A stretch of DNA of 64,000 bases from an uncultured Eubacteriales bacterium. Its GTDB lineage: Bacteria; Bacillota; Clostridia; Christensenellales; Aristaeellaceae. The position numbers and the translations under genes were made by a program. The stretch covers positions 1-64,000 of the forward strand of contig CADBEB010000008.1 of assembly GCA_902793605.1 (NCBI GenBank), read 5' to 3'. Within the stretch, counting starts at the first letter, position 1. Each line of letters opens with the position of its first letter. Positions 16,472-25,816 of this stretch are shown piece by piece. The notes beneath the pieces are model-generated. The model was given only the letters and a program-made list of their open reading frames with translations, was not told the DNA's origin and did no database searches.

Positions 16472-17206
16472 ATGAACCCCGTCTTTACGGATCCCATTGC
16501 GTCGCAGCTCGGAAACTGGGCCGCGGACATCACCATCGGCTCGATCCTGCTGCGCCTGCTGCTTTCCCTGGTGCTCGGCGCCATCATCGGCTGGGAGCGT
16601 TCCAACAAACGGCACTCCGCCGGCCTGCGTACCTTCATGCTCGCCTTCCTGATCGGTACCCTGGCGGCCCTGCTGGACAGCTATGTTTTTGCTGATTCCG
16701 GAAAAGGCAGCCTGTTCCTGCTCTCGGGTGCAACGATCATCGGTGCCTCCGTGATCGCTGTTCATTCGGTCTTCTACTCTTCCAGGAACCAGATCAAGGG
16801 CCTGACCACCGCCGTCGGCCTCTGGGTCGCTGTCGCCATCGGCATCGCCCTGGGCATGGGCTACTATACCGTCGCCCTGGCCTCCTTTGCCGCGCTCCTG
16901 TGCGCACTTCTCTGGTTCCCCGCCCTGGAAATCGCATTCAAAAACCGTTCCAATCACTTTGAGATCCACCTGGAGCTGACCAACAGCGTCAGCCTGCAGG
17001 ACTTTGTGACCGTGCTCCGCCGCCTGGGGATCACCATCGATGAGATCGAACAGAATCCCGCCTATGTGGGCAGCGGACTTTCCGTCTATTCGATCGCGAT
17101 CTCAGTCAGCAATGAGATGCTGAAGAAATACAAGTCCCACGGCGAGATCATCGAAGCCCTGAAAACGCTCGATTATGTCTACCATATTGAGGAGATGCGC
17201 TCCTGA
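16472..17206 (+). CDS. MgtC/SapB family membrane protein
   Basis: A 244-residue protein with an N-terminal MgtC domain of about five membrane helices (about 20-150). It contains the family signature SLVLGAIIGWERSNKRHSAG and LRTFMLAFLIGTLAALLDS. The soluble C-terminal domain (about 160-244) is predicted to be ACT-like. MgtC proteins in pathogens support growth at low magnesium, partly by modulating F-type ATPase; in free-living bacteria the role is less clear. The gene is 17 bases after the cation antiporter, with AAAGGAGG at its start. The pairing suggests ion or proton homeostasis. A strong hairpin terminator follows. Confidence 0.88.
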   Translation: MNPVFTDPIASQLGNWAADITIGSILLRLLLSLVLGAIIGWERSNKRHSAGLRTFMLAFLIGTLAALLDSYVFADSGKGSLFLLSGATIIGASVIAVHSVFYSSRNQIKGLTTAVGLWVAVAIGIALGMGYYTVALASFAALLCALLWFPALEIAFKNRSNHFEIHLELTNSVSLQDFVTVLRRLGITIDEIEQNPAYVGSGLSVYSIAISVSNEMLKKYKSHGEIIEALKTLDYVYHIEEMRS

Positions 17207-17223
17207 AACGCGATCGACGCGAA

Positions 17224-17256
17224 AGCGGCCGGCATCATGCCGGCCGCTGTTTGTTT
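17224..17256. terminator. Terminator between convergent genes
   Basis: An 11-12 base-pair GC-rich inverted repeat (AGCGGCCGGCAT at 17224-17235, ATGCCGGCCGCT at 17237-17248) is followed on the plus strand by GTTTGTTTCC. It sits between the mgtC stop and the 3' end of the convergent ABC ATPase gene and may act in both directions, although the U tract is weak. Confidence 0.7.
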
Positions 17257-17267
17257 CCTCTGCGGGA

Positions 17268-18359
17268 TCAGGTTTCGAGCAGGTGCGCGCATTCACTGCG
17301 GAAGGAAATGTACGCGTCGTCTCCCACCTGGAAGGTCTTTTTTCCGATCGGGCAGTTGTCCGCGATCTTAACGAGCGTATCGCCGACCCGCACATGGTAG
17401 TTCTGATAGGAACCCATGAAGCAGCTCAGCTCCACCTTGCAGGGCAGCTGGCCCTCGTCGGCGATCCCGATCGCTTCCGGACGCAGCACGATCTCCGCGT
17501 TTCCGGTGATACCCGGTTTATCGCACCGGACCCGGACAGGACGGCCGTCCACTTCGGCGACGGCGTCCCCTCCCTCGTGTCCCTTCACGGTACACTTCAG
17601 GAAATTGCATTCACCGATGAAGTCCGCCACGAATTCGCTGTTCGGATGATAGTAGATCTCCGTCGGAGAACCCATCTGGGCGATCACGCCGCCCTTCATG
17701 AGGATGATATTGTCGGAGATGGCCATCGCTTCACTCTGGTCGTGCGTGACATAGATGGCGGTGATCCCCAGCGCCTGCTGGATCCTCCGGATCTCGGTGC
17801 GCATCTGCACGCGAAGCTTCGCGTCCAGGTTGCTCAGCGGTTCGTCAAACAGCAGCACGCCCGGTTCGACCACCAGCGCCCTGGCCAGGGCCACGCGCTG
17901 CTGCTGCCCGCCGGAGAGCTGGTTGGTCATCCGCTGTTCCATGTCGGAAAGCTCGACCAGCTTCAGGATATTGGTCACCCGCTCCCTGATCTCATCCTTC
18001 GGGACTTTCCGAAGCCGCAGACCGTAGGCGACGTTGTCGAACACGTTGTAGTGCGGGAACAGGGCGTAACTCTGGAACACCATCGCCGTATCGCGCTTGT
18101 TCGGCGTCAGCTGGTTGATCGGTTCGCCGCCCAGATAGATCTCGCCTTCATCCGGGCTTTCAAAGCCGGCGATCATCCGGAGCGTGGTCGTCTTGCCGCA
18201 GCCGCTGGGGCCGAGCAGCGTGACAAAGCTGCCGGGTTCAATGTCAAGTTCCACGTCGTGCACCGCGTAGAAATCCTGGCCGGTCTTCGGATTCTGATAG
18301 ATCTTGCTGATATGATCGAGCCGGACGCCCTTGGGCTCCTTTTTACGCATATCACTCAT
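17268..18359 (-). CDS. ABC importer ATP-binding protein (PotA/FbpC-like)
   Basis: A 363-residue ATPase of the Fe3+/spermidine/2-aminoethylphosphonate importer class. It has Walker A GPSGCGKTT (about 54-62), a Q-loop FQSYALFPH, signature LSGGQQQRVALARAL, Walker B LLFDEPLSNLD and a C-terminal TOBE-type regulatory domain (about 280-360). It energises the membrane permease encoded two bases upstream (18362-20074). Together with the binding protein at 20155-21243 this makes a complete importer. Substrate cannot be assigned from the ATPase; annotation pipelines often call such systems iron transporters, but that is not proven here. Confidence 0.92.
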   Translation of the reverse strand: MSDMRKKEPKGVRLDHISKIYQNPKTGQDFYAVHDVELDIEPGSFVTLLGPSGCGKTTTLRMIAGFESPDEGEIYLGGEPINQLTPNKRDTAMVFQSYALFPHYNVFDNVAYGLRLRKVPKDEIRERVTNILKLVELSDMEQRMTNQLSGGQQQRVALARALVVEPGVLLFDEPLSNLDAKLRVQMRTEIRRIQQALGITAIYVTHDQSEAMAISDNIILMKGGVIAQMGSPTEIYYHPNSEFVADFIGECNFLKCTVKGHEGGDAVAEVDGRPVRVRCDKPGITGNAEIVLRPEAIGIADEGQLPCKVELSCFMGSYQNYHVRVGDTLVKIADNCPIGKKTFQVGDDAYISFRSECAHLLET

Positions 18360-18361
18360 GT

Positions 18362-20074
18362 TTATTCTACCTCCTTCACTTTACGGCTGGTACCGAAATG
18401 CTTGATGATAAAGTTCATCAGCAGAACCGAGCCGTAGGTGATAATGATCAGGATCGTAGCGAAGGCGCAGGCTATGCTGAACGCGCCTTTTTCTGCAAAC
18501 TCATTGATCTGCACCGTGATCAGCAGGTAACTGGGGGTGACCAGCAGGATGATCGCGGAGATGGCGGTGATCGACCGTACGAAGGCCGTGACCAGGCCGG
18601 ACAGAAAGGAATCCTTGATCAGCGGCAGCGTCACGGAGGTAAAGACCTTCAGGCTGTCAGCGCCCATATCGTAGGCGCTTTCCTCAATTGATTTGTCGAT
18701 CTGCCGCAGGGCGGAAATACCGGACCGTGTACCTGTCGGCAGGGACCGGACAATGAACACGATGATCAGGATCAGCCCTGTTCCGTAGATTCCGCTCAGG
18801 ACACCTGTATGGAACAGTCCGTTCGCGAAACCCCGGATATAGCCGACGCCGAGAACAGTTCCGGGAACGGCCATGGCCAGCATGGAAACCGCCTCGATGA
18901 AGCCTTTGCCCCTGAATTTCCGTTTGACCACGAGATAGGAGATGATCATGGACAGCAGGGCGGTGATCGGCGCAGCGATCAGGGACAGCACGAAGGAATC
19001 CCGGAACGCCTGCAGTCCACGGTACCTGGTGAACACCTGCTCAAACCACTTGAAGGTGAGCGGGGTGAATTTGTATCCCCATGTGGGGAAGAGCGCGCCG
19101 ATCGGCACGCAGATATACATCATGATGACGAATGCCGCGCCGACAGCGCAGAAGATCGTCAGCGGAATCTTCACGCTCTTGTCCTCGATCAGCATCCGGG
19201 CGCGGCTGGCCTTGCCGGTCAGCGTTGCCGCCGTCTTCCTCTCCAGATAGTACTTCTGTACCGCGAACATACCCAGGGTAATGATCAGCAGCACGACGGC
19301 CATCGCCGCGGCTCCGGCCTTGTCGTAGGCGCCGGTGATCTGCAGGTAGATCGTCGTGGCCAGCGTATCATAGCTGCCGCCGATGATCATCGGGTTGGCA
19401 AAGTCCGCGATGGATTCAATGAAGGTCACCAGGAACGCATTGCCGATGCCGGGCAGCAGCAGCGGCAGCGTCACGTCCGCGAAAACCTTCCAGCGGCTGG
19501 CGCCCATATCGCGCGCCGCTTCCTCCAGGGAAGGATCGATGTTCTTCAGCAGGCCCTTGAGCATCATATAGCATACCGGGAAGAAGGTCAGCGTCTGAAC
19601 GACGACGATGCCCCAGTAGCCGTATACATTGTTGTCGTAGATCCCCAGCAGGAAGCGGGTGATCAGGCCCGCCTTGCCGAAGAGCATGATCATCGACAGG
19701 GAAAGCACGAAAGGCGGCGATACGACCGGCAGCATGGAAACCACCTTGAACAGGCCTCCGACGCACCGGTTCATGCGCAGGTAAACTTCCACATAAGCAA
19801 ACAGCAGCCCCAGCAGCGATGAAAGGATACCTACCACAAACCCGACCTTCAGCGTGTTCGTGATCGCCCTCGTAAAGTTGGACATTTTGAAGATCCGTTC
19901 AAAAACGCTGAAGCTGAAACCGCCGTCCCCTACAAAGCTGTCGACCAGCAGGATGGCCAGCGGATAGAGAATGAATAATGTCAGAAATGCGATCAGCACC
20001 ACGATGGTCGTCACCATGATCGGATCGCCCATCAGTTTTTTGCGATCCAGCGCGGCGCTTTGGGCCTTCGCCAT
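18362..20074 (-). CDS. ABC importer permease, fused double-domain (FbpB-like)
   Basis: A 570-residue permease in which two binding-protein-dependent transport domains are fused, each with about six membrane helices. Two EAA loops that dock the ATPase are visible: EEAARDMGASRWKVFADVTL in the first half and EESAYDMGADSLKVFTSVTL in the second. Fused permeases of this form are typical of ferric iron and 2-aminoethylphosphonate systems. The gene starts 80 bases after the binding-protein stop, beyond a terminator hairpin, and is followed by the ATPase after two bases. Read-through of that hairpin would set its expression relative to the binding protein. Confidence 0.93.
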   Translation of the reverse strand: MAKAQSAALDRKKLMGDPIMVTTIVVLIAFLTLFILYPLAILLVDSFVGDGGFSFSVFERIFKMSNFTRAITNTLKVGFVVGILSSLLGLLFAYVEVYLRMNRCVGGLFKVVSMLPVVSPPFVLSLSMIMLFGKAGLITRFLLGIYDNNVYGYWGIVVVQTLTFFPVCYMMLKGLLKNIDPSLEEAARDMGASRWKVFADVTLPLLLPGIGNAFLVTFIESIADFANPMIIGGSYDTLATTIYLQITGAYDKAGAAAMAVVLLIITLGMFAVQKYYLERKTAATLTGKASRARMLIEDKSVKIPLTIFCAVGAAFVIMMYICVPIGALFPTWGYKFTPLTFKWFEQVFTRYRGLQAFRDSFVLSLIAAPITALLSMIISYLVVKRKFRGKGFIEAVSMLAMAVPGTVLGVGYIRGFANGLFHTGVLSGIYGTGLILIIVFIVRSLPTGTRSGISALRQIDKSIEESAYDMGADSLKVFTSVTLPLIKDSFLSGLVTAFVRSITAISAIILLVTPSYLLITVQINEFAEKGAFSIACAFATILIIITYGSVLLMNFIIKHFGTSRKVKEVE

Positions 20075-20103
20075 GTTCCCCCTCCTCTTCTTTATGATAT
20101 CTC

Positions 20104-20138
20104 AAAAAGGCGAGGATGGCGGAACCGCCATCCTCGCG
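20104..20138 (-). terminator. Intercistronic terminator/attenuator after the binding-protein gene
   Basis: A perfect 13-base-pair stem (20110-20122 with 20125-20137, two-base loop) is followed on the minus strand by CCTTTTTGAG. It lies between the binding-protein stop and the permease start, so most transcripts should end here and part should read through. This is a common way to make more binding protein than permease. Confidence 0.88.
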
Positions 20139-20154
20139 GAAAGGTCAGACCGGA

Positions 20155-21243
20155 TTACTCCGTCTTGAAGCGGTCGTCTCCGCCGCCCAGGGCTTCCATA
20201 ACATCCTTCACGTTCTGCTCGGTGTCCTTGGCCGCCGCAGCGAAGTCATAGCCGTCCCAGACCAGGCTCGGATCGAGGCCGAACTGGATGGCGGCTTCAG
20301 GCTGGGTCGCGTTGTCCAGCACCAGGAACTGATAGGAGCCGTTCTTCGCGCCCAGTTCCACGCACTCGGGGCTCAGGGCATATTCCACGAAGAGCTTCGC
20401 GGCATTGGGATGCGCGGCACCCTTGAAGATCGCCACCGGGCCGACTTCGCAGGCCGTTCCGTCGGAGGGAACAACCAGGCCGACATTCTCGTAGCCGTTG
20501 TCCAGGATCTGGGTAATGCCGTCATGCAGGAAGCCGATGCCGATGACGCATTCGCCGGTACCCACATTCTTGGAGGGGCCGGAACCGGACTTGGTGTAGA
20601 CCTGGATGTTCTTGTCCAGATCCACCAGGTACTTGATGCCCTCGTCATGGCCCTTCAGCTGGATCATCAGGTTGGCGACCAGTTTCGGGGTGCCGGCGGT
20701 GTTGTAGTTGGACAGCCAGATCAGGCCCTTGTACTCTTCCTTCAGCAGGTCGTCCCAGCTGGCGGGAGCTTCAAGGTTCATGCGGGCCAGTTCATCCTTG
20801 TTGACCATGAATCCCAGGATGCCGGTATAGATGCCGTACCAATAGCCGTTGGGATCCTTATAGATATCCTTGCTGATATGCGAAGCGTTCTTCGGCACAT
20901 AGCTGTTGTCCAGCAGGCCCTTGGCCGCCGCGCCGTCGTAGGGATTGTTCGTGCCGCCGAACCAGACGTCCGCAGAGGGCTTGCCGTTTTCTTCCTCGAT
21001 CTTGGTGGGCACCTCGCCGGTGCTCAGCCGCTGATACTGGGTCTTGATGCCGTACAGTTCCGCGAAATGATTCACGGCCGCGGCCAGGTAATCTTCTTCG
21101 CAGGAACCGTAGACCACCAGCTCGCTTTCAGCCTGGGCCGCAGCGACCAGATCGGGATCCGCGCCGACAACGTCTTCCGCCAGCACAGCGGTGCAGCTCA
21201 GCAGCATGGCCAGTGCAAGCAATACAGCAAACAGTTTCTTCAT
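20155..21243 (-). CDS. ABC importer substrate-binding protein (family 1, FbpA/AfuA-like)
   Basis: A 362-residue secreted binding protein. The signal sequence MKKLFAVLLALAMLLSC contains a possible lipobox (LLSC), though cleavage after VLA is also plausible. The mature part has the two-lobed family features ELVVYGSCEEDYL, PSADVWFGG, NTAGTPK and GTGECVIGIGF. Ferric-binding relatives usually use adjacent tyrosines to hold iron; no such Tyr-Tyr pair is visible here, so iron is uncertain and a phosphonate, sugar-phosphate or other anion is possible. It has a good promoter 120 bases upstream, AAGGAGG at the start and a terminator after its stop. Confidence 0.88.
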   Translation of the reverse strand: MKKLFAVLLALAMLLSCTAVLAEDVVGADPDLVAAAQAESELVVYGSCEEDYLAAAVNHFAELYGIKTQYQRLSTGEVPTKIEEENGKPSADVWFGGTNNPYDGAAAKGLLDNSYVPKNASHISKDIYKDPNGYWYGIYTGILGFMVNKDELARMNLEAPASWDDLLKEEYKGLIWLSNYNTAGTPKLVANLMIQLKGHDEGIKYLVDLDKNIQVYTKSGSGPSKNVGTGECVIGIGFLHDGITQILDNGYENVGLVVPSDGTACEVGPVAIFKGAAHPNAAKLFVEYALSPECVELGAKNGSYQFLVLDNATQPEAAIQFGLDPSLVWDGYDFAAAAKDTEQNVKDVMEALGGGDDRFKTE

Positions 21244-21363
21244 GGAAAAGAACCTCCTTATCTTATTTCGCCGTGTCTCTGCACGACGTAATAGACGCGT
21301 GAATAAATATGGAAAGAAAAGGCCATCGACCCGGCCCTGTTCAGTTTCACTTTCGCTGCGAAT

Positions 21364-21393
21364 ATTCTATCACCGGGCTCCGACCGATGTCAA
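21364..21393 (-). promoter_or_regulatory. Promoter of the ABC importer operon
   Basis: On the minus strand TTGACA (21388-21393) and TAGAAT (21364-21369) are 18 bases apart. The -35 overlaps the stop of the upstream small gene. A leader of about 115 bases precedes the binding-protein start; I see no recognised riboswitch in it. Confidence 0.75.
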
Positions 21394-21692
21394 GGAGAAT
21401 GATCAGTTTCCGGTTTCCAGTTCAGGGTAAAAATCCACTCGCTCGGCTGGATGTACTGGAAATTCGGCGCAATACTCACGTCATAGCCCTGGTTCAGGTA
21501 GATCTCCCTGAAGACCTCCCTGTGCAGGACCACGTAATGTCTCGGAGGAAAACGAAGCTCCAGGCTGGTCTCGCCCAGCTTTGCCGCTTTCCGGATCTCT
21601 TCATTGATCTTTCCGCAGTACCAGATGCACCGCAGCGACCGGCTCCCCGGCGGATTCCTGCGGCTCTCCTCATAGGCCTGTTCCCGGTCCAT
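21390..21692 (-). CDS. Uncharacterised small protein downstream of the M16 protease
   Basis: A 100-residue protein starting MDREQAYEESRRNPPGS, with a basic N-terminal half, the segment SLELRFPPRHYVVLHREVF and a beta-rich C-terminus ending WIFTLNWKPE. No signal peptide, membrane segment or known motif is visible. I do not recognise the family. A GTG at 21737 in the same frame would add 15 residues and overlap the protease; I prefer the ATG at 21692, 16 bases after the protease stop, although its ribosome site is weak. Its 3' end contains the -35 element of the ABC importer promoter. Probably co-transcribed with the protease. Confidence 0.6.
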   Translation of the reverse strand: MDREQAYEESRRNPPGSRSLRCIWYCGKINEEIRKAAKLGETSLELRFPPRHYVVLHREVFREIYLNQGYDVSIAPNFQYIQPSEWIFTLNWKPETDHSP

Positions 21693-21708
21693 ATCAACAC
21701 CAGCTTTC

Positions 21709-24579
21709 TCAGAGGTCGCTGATTTCCAGGCCTTCACAGGCCTTCAGGGCATCATCGTGGGCGACGACGCAAACAGCGCCTTCCTTCGCAAAGGTCTCCA
21801 GCCACTCGGCGCATCGGACAAGGTCTTCCGGAGTCGCGTGCAGGATCTGCTTTCGGATCTTCTCCGCTTCCTCACGCCGGTAGCCTGTCATCCACCGTCC
21901 GTCCGCCAGCGACCCTTTGTCCCTGGGGCTCAGCAGCGGATTCAGTTCGTTCAGGGCGGAGATGATGTACGGATCCAGGGCGTCCCCCTGTTCCGCAAAC
22001 TCGCGGAGGAAGTCCGCTGCTCCGCTGTCCGCTGTCAGGGTCCTGGCCGGTGTCGGATCGCGATAGGAATAGGAGAACAGGTTCCCGGCCCGGTCGATCT
22101 GGATCCCGGCTCCGTAGGCGCTGCCCTGGACGCGTACCACTTTCCAAAGATATCCGAGGCTCAGGATGGAAGTTGCAAGCCACATGCTGCCCTCAAACTC
22201 CTGCCCGATCCGCCATCCGCGCACCGCAAAGCCGATCTGTGCCGGGATCCGGAATCCGGCTTTCATCGGTCCGTCGTTCCGGTATTCTGCGGTCTCCGGC
22301 ACCTCTGTTCCCTCCGGGAGTGTCCGGATCAGCGTTTCCGGAAGCATGGCGGAAGTGGCGGTAATGCTCACTGTCATCCGACGGCGGCAGAAGGTGCGGG
22401 TCATCAGCCGTCCGGCCAGTTCCATCAGACCGGGCAGTTCTTTTTCCGGTTCCTTCGCCAGCGCATGTATGTACCGGGCAGCCGGGTCACCGTCCAGGGC
22501 GTTTTTGACCGCGCCGTCGGCGCTGTAATGGCTGAGAACGTTCTTTACGCCGATCAGATACCCGGCGCCCAGGATCCGCTGCCGCGCCCCCAGCTCGTTC
22601 TGCCGGAACATTTCGATCATCTTTCCCTGGTCTTCAAAGCGGGTGGAGGTCATGATCTCCGCCAGCAGGTCCCAGGCCTGCTCCCGGCTTTCCTCCAGCG
22701 CACTGGCAAACGCCGTCAGGTACGGCGTGCAGGTCCTGTTCTGCCCGGTTTCTGCGCGGGTGATGATCGCAAATCCCAGCGATCCCGTCCAGCGCTTGAT
22801 CTCCTGCTGCAGGGTCAGGGCATTGTACCGGGCTGTCGGCAGGCGGCCGAGCAGGCCGGCCAGCTGTGAGATCCCGGTCAGCTCCTCCAGGCTGTAGTCC
22901 GTCAGGCGGAAATAAGCGCGCAGATGGACGACACCGTTACAGTTCAGTTCATGGAACATCACGGGCACACCGCAGCAGTCCCGGACTTCCGTTTCCGTCC
23001 AGGCCGGTTCCACATCCGCGTCTTCCTTTGTCAGACGCGGCAGGGTTCCCAGCGCCTCCGCGCTGTCCGGCGACTCCTGCCAGCATTCGATTTCTTCGAT
23101 CAGGCGGTCGTTCGCCTGCCGCTCCTCTTCGGTCCAGGCGCCGGTGATCTCCCGCAGTCTCTGTTCCTCCGCCCTGCGTTTTTCCTCTCCCAGGGTCAGG
23201 GAAGGCAGGGTATGCAGGACAGCCATGTTCTCCCGGTTCAGCAGCATATCCGCTGCCAGCTCGTCAAAACGGCCGTCTTCCAGCAGTTGCTTCAGTTCCT
23301 TCACCAACTGTCCGGATTCAAGCGCATCCGTCGGATCGCCCCCGTAGATCCAGGATCCAAGGCAGCGGATACAGCGCCCGATCCCCTGCGGTTCCTCTTC
23401 CTCCCGCAGAGCATAGATGGCGCGGTTCATGGAGGCCTCCGCCGCATGGCGGTCCAGGCCTTCCTTCCGGATCTTCCCGCCAGTCTCTTCCAGCAGGTCC
23501 AGGATCTCCCGCTCCCGGCCCTCGGTCACGTTCTCCGCGTGAATCGTGATCCAACTCTGAAGCACCGTGTCGTCCACGGAAATGGTCAGGTCCTGCGCCA
23601 GGCCCCGTTCCAGAGCCATGCGCTTCAGGGGTGCCTCGTTACTGCCCGTCAGCACGTCGCAGATGATCCCGCGCGCCATGTTTTCCGCGCGGTCCTTCCA
23701 GGTGCCGGTGATCCGGGCCAGGGTCAGGTACCCGCGGTTCTCCGGCGTCTCTTCACGGCCCAGTTCATATTGGATCGTCTCCTCCGAGCCCACGGGAGCC
23801 TGCAGGCTGCATGCCGGCAGTTCCGGCATCCGGTCATAACCGTCCAGATAGGAAGCGATCAACGGGAGCATCTCCTCCATCGGGACATTTCCATCCAGGA
23901 AGAAGTAAGCATTGCTCGGGTGGTAGTGCCGCCGGTACTGTTCCCTGAACTGCTCATAAGTCAGGTCCGGGATCTTCTCCGGATCGCCGCCGCTGTTGAA
24001 TCCGTAGCAGGTATCCGGAAAGAGCTGGCGCATAATCTGCCGGTCGATCAGAGTATCCGTGTCGCTCATCGAGCCTTTCATCTCATTGAATACGACGCCT
24101 TTGTAAACGGGATTTCCTTCCCCGTCCCGGTCAATATGCCAGCCTTCCTGGCAGAAGCGTTTCCGGTCCTCCATGACCGTCGGGGCAAATACCGCGTCCA
24201 GGTACACGCCGGCCAGGTTCAGCAGGTCCCGCGGATTCCGGCTGGACACCGGATACATCGTCATGTCCTGGAAAGTCATCGCGTTCAGGAAGGTATTCAT
24301 GCTGCTTTTCAGCAGTTCGACAAACGGTTCCCGGACCGGATACTTTTTGCTGCCGCACAGGACGCTGTGCTCCAGGATATGAAAGACGCCCGTATCGTCC
24401 TCCGGAAGCGTACGGAAGGTCACGGAGAAGACCATGTTCTCCGCGCCGTTGTCCACCCAGAAAAGGCGGGCGCCGGTCTTCATGTGCTCCATCTGCACAG
24501 TCTTTCCCCGCAGCTCGCTGCTTTCCCGGATCTCCTTTATACAAAAGCCAAAGGCATTCTGTTCCTTTTCAAATGTCAT
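21709..24579 (-). CDS. M16C zinc metalloprotease (PreP/falcilysin-like)
   Basis: A 956-residue single-chain peptidase of subfamily M16C. The inverted zinc site HILEH (His67, Glu70, His71) lies in FHILEHSVLCGS, and the distal glutamate is expected in the downstream NEMKGSMSD segment. PreP-type enzymes form a closed two-half chamber that degrades short unfolded peptides. No signal peptide is visible, so it is cytoplasmic or exported by another route. The ATG at 24579 has GGGAG at 7 bases. A TTGACA-16-TACAAT promoter lies 70-95 bases upstream. It diverges from dgt. Confidence 0.94.
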   Translation of the reverse strand: MTFEKEQNAFGFCIKEIRESSELRGKTVQMEHMKTGARLFWVDNGAENMVFSVTFRTLPEDDTGVFHILEHSVLCGSKKYPVREPFVELLKSSMNTFLNAMTFQDMTMYPVSSRNPRDLLNLAGVYLDAVFAPTVMEDRKRFCQEGWHIDRDGEGNPVYKGVVFNEMKGSMSDTDTLIDRQIMRQLFPDTCYGFNSGGDPEKIPDLTYEQFREQYRRHYHPSNAYFFLDGNVPMEEMLPLIASYLDGYDRMPELPACSLQAPVGSEETIQYELGREETPENRGYLTLARITGTWKDRAENMARGIICDVLTGSNEAPLKRMALERGLAQDLTISVDDTVLQSWITIHAENVTEGREREILDLLEETGGKIRKEGLDRHAAEASMNRAIYALREEEEPQGIGRCIRCLGSWIYGGDPTDALESGQLVKELKQLLEDGRFDELAADMLLNRENMAVLHTLPSLTLGEEKRRAEEQRLREITGAWTEEERQANDRLIEEIECWQESPDSAEALGTLPRLTKEDADVEPAWTETEVRDCCGVPVMFHELNCNGVVHLRAYFRLTDYSLEELTGISQLAGLLGRLPTARYNALTLQQEIKRWTGSLGFAIITRAETGQNRTCTPYLTAFASALEESREQAWDLLAEIMTSTRFEDQGKMIEMFRQNELGARQRILGAGYLIGVKNVLSHYSADGAVKNALDGDPAARYIHALAKEPEKELPGLMELAGRLMTRTFCRRRMTVSITATSAMLPETLIRTLPEGTEVPETAEYRNDGPMKAGFRIPAQIGFAVRGWRIGQEFEGSMWLATSILSLGYLWKVVRVQGSAYGAGIQIDRAGNLFSYSYRDPTPARTLTADSGAADFLREFAEQGDALDPYIISALNELNPLLSPRDKGSLADGRWMTGYRREEAEKIRKQILHATPEDLVRCAEWLETFAKEGAVCVVAHDDALKACEGLEISDL

Positions 24580-24647
24580 GCTCGTTCTCCCGTTGTGATT
24601 GCGGCAGACCGGGTGATCCGGCCCTCTCCGTTTCTTGTGTTTTTTTC

Positions 24648-24675
24648 ATTGTATCCGTTTCCCCCTGCTTGTCAA
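24648..24675 (-). promoter_or_regulatory. Promoter of the M16C protease gene
   Basis: Minus-strand TTGACA (24670-24675) and TACAAT (24648-24653) with a 16-base spacer, about 70 bases before the protease start. Confidence 0.75.
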
Positions 24676-24770
24676 GGACTTCAGCGGCCGGAAGGATTTT
24701 CGCGCCTGATGTTGTATATATACATAGTATCTTTCCGATAGCATGCATGATCAGGAAGGGAGGGATTCCG

Positions 24771-25775
24771 GTGAGCATACGGGAGCGGCTGGAGCAGCAG
24801 GAATACCAAATCCTTGCGCCCTGGGCGGCCCATGCTGCCGAAACCGCCGGGCGCGACGCCCCGGCCACTCCTGATGATCTTCGCACGGAATACCAGCGGG
24901 ACCGGGACCGGATCATCCACTGCAAATCCTTCCGCCGCCTGAAGTTCAAGACCCAGGTCTTTCTCTCGCCGGAAGGGGATCACTACCGTACCCGCCTGAC
25001 CCATACGCTCGAGGTGGCACAGGTCGCGCGCACGCTGGCCCGCTCCCTCCGCCTGAATGAGGACCTGACCGAGGCCATTGCCCTCGGTCATGACCTGGGG
25101 CATACCCCCTACGGCCATATCGGGGAGCGGACGCTGAACGAGCTCCTGCCCGAAGGATTCCGCCACAACGAACAGAGCCTGCGGGTCGTGGAAGTGCTCG
25201 AGAACCGGGGGACCGGGCTGAACCTGACCAAAGAGGTCCGCCAGGGCATTCTCTCCCATTCCGGCAGTGTACAGCCTGAGACCGCGGAAGCCGAATGCGT
25301 CCGCCGGGCAGACCGGATCGCCTACCTGAACCACGATCTGGACGACGCGCTGCGCGCCGGGATCCTCAAGCCCTTTGAGCTTCCTGCTGACTGCCTGCGC
25401 ATTCTGGGACAGACCCACGGGGAACGGATCAACACCATGATCCGGAACATCGTTTCCAACAGCGAAGGCCAGCCGCATCTGAGCATGTCCGAAGAAGTGG
25501 AGAACGCCATGAACGGCCTGCGGGAGTTCATGTTTGACCGGGTTTACCGTGACGGATGGCGCGATCCGGAGGAAGCCCGCTGTGATTATGTCCTCCGCCA
25601 CCTGTTCGAGTACTATTGCGCGCATCCCGGTGAAATGCCCGAGGAGTTTGTGATGATCGGCTACCGTGACGGCACGGAGCGGAGCGTCTGTGATTTCCTT
25701 TCCTGCATGACAGACCGCTATGCCACCCGCAAGTTCAGGGACCTTTTTGTTCCCTCCGCCTTCCCTGCCTTCTGA
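24771..25775 (+). CDS. dgt: Deoxyguanosinetriphosphate triphosphohydrolase-like HD protein
   Basis: A 334-residue HD-domain enzyme of the dNTP triphosphohydrolase family, which splits dNTPs to deoxynucleoside and triphosphate. The metal site is readable as His78 in RTRLTHTLEV, His107-Asp108 in LGHDLGHTPYGH and a later Asp in RADRIAYLNHD. The frame extends upstream to 24573, but a GTG at 24771 has GGGAGG at 7 bases and gives the expected N-terminus, so the longer form is rejected. It opens a plus-strand run dgt-dnaG-rpoD-trmK-nif3, an arrangement known in clostridia, linking nucleotide-pool control to replication and transcription initiation. Confidence 0.9.
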   Translation: MSIRERLEQQEYQILAPWAAHAAETAGRDAPATPDDLRTEYQRDRDRIIHCKSFRRLKFKTQVFLSPEGDHYRTRLTHTLEVAQVARTLARSLRLNEDLTEAIALGHDLGHTPYGHIGERTLNELLPEGFRHNEQSLRVVEVLENRGTGLNLTKEVRQGILSHSGSVQPETAEAECVRRADRIAYLNHDLDDALRAGILKPFELPADCLRILGQTHGERINTMIRNIVSNSEGQPHLSMSEEVENAMNGLREFMFDRVYRDGWRDPEEARCDYVLRHLFEYYCAHPGEMPEEFVMIGYRDGTERSVCDFLSCMTDRYATRKFRDLFVPSAFPAF

Positions 25776-25816
25776 TCTTTCCCTGTGACCAGCAACCGAT
25801 GAGGTGATCATTTTAT

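Noticed and set aside
22924-24741. A 605-codon plus-strand frame opposite the M16C protease
   Set aside because: No motifs, biased composition and no ribosome site; the protease on the other strand has its zinc site and a good promoter.
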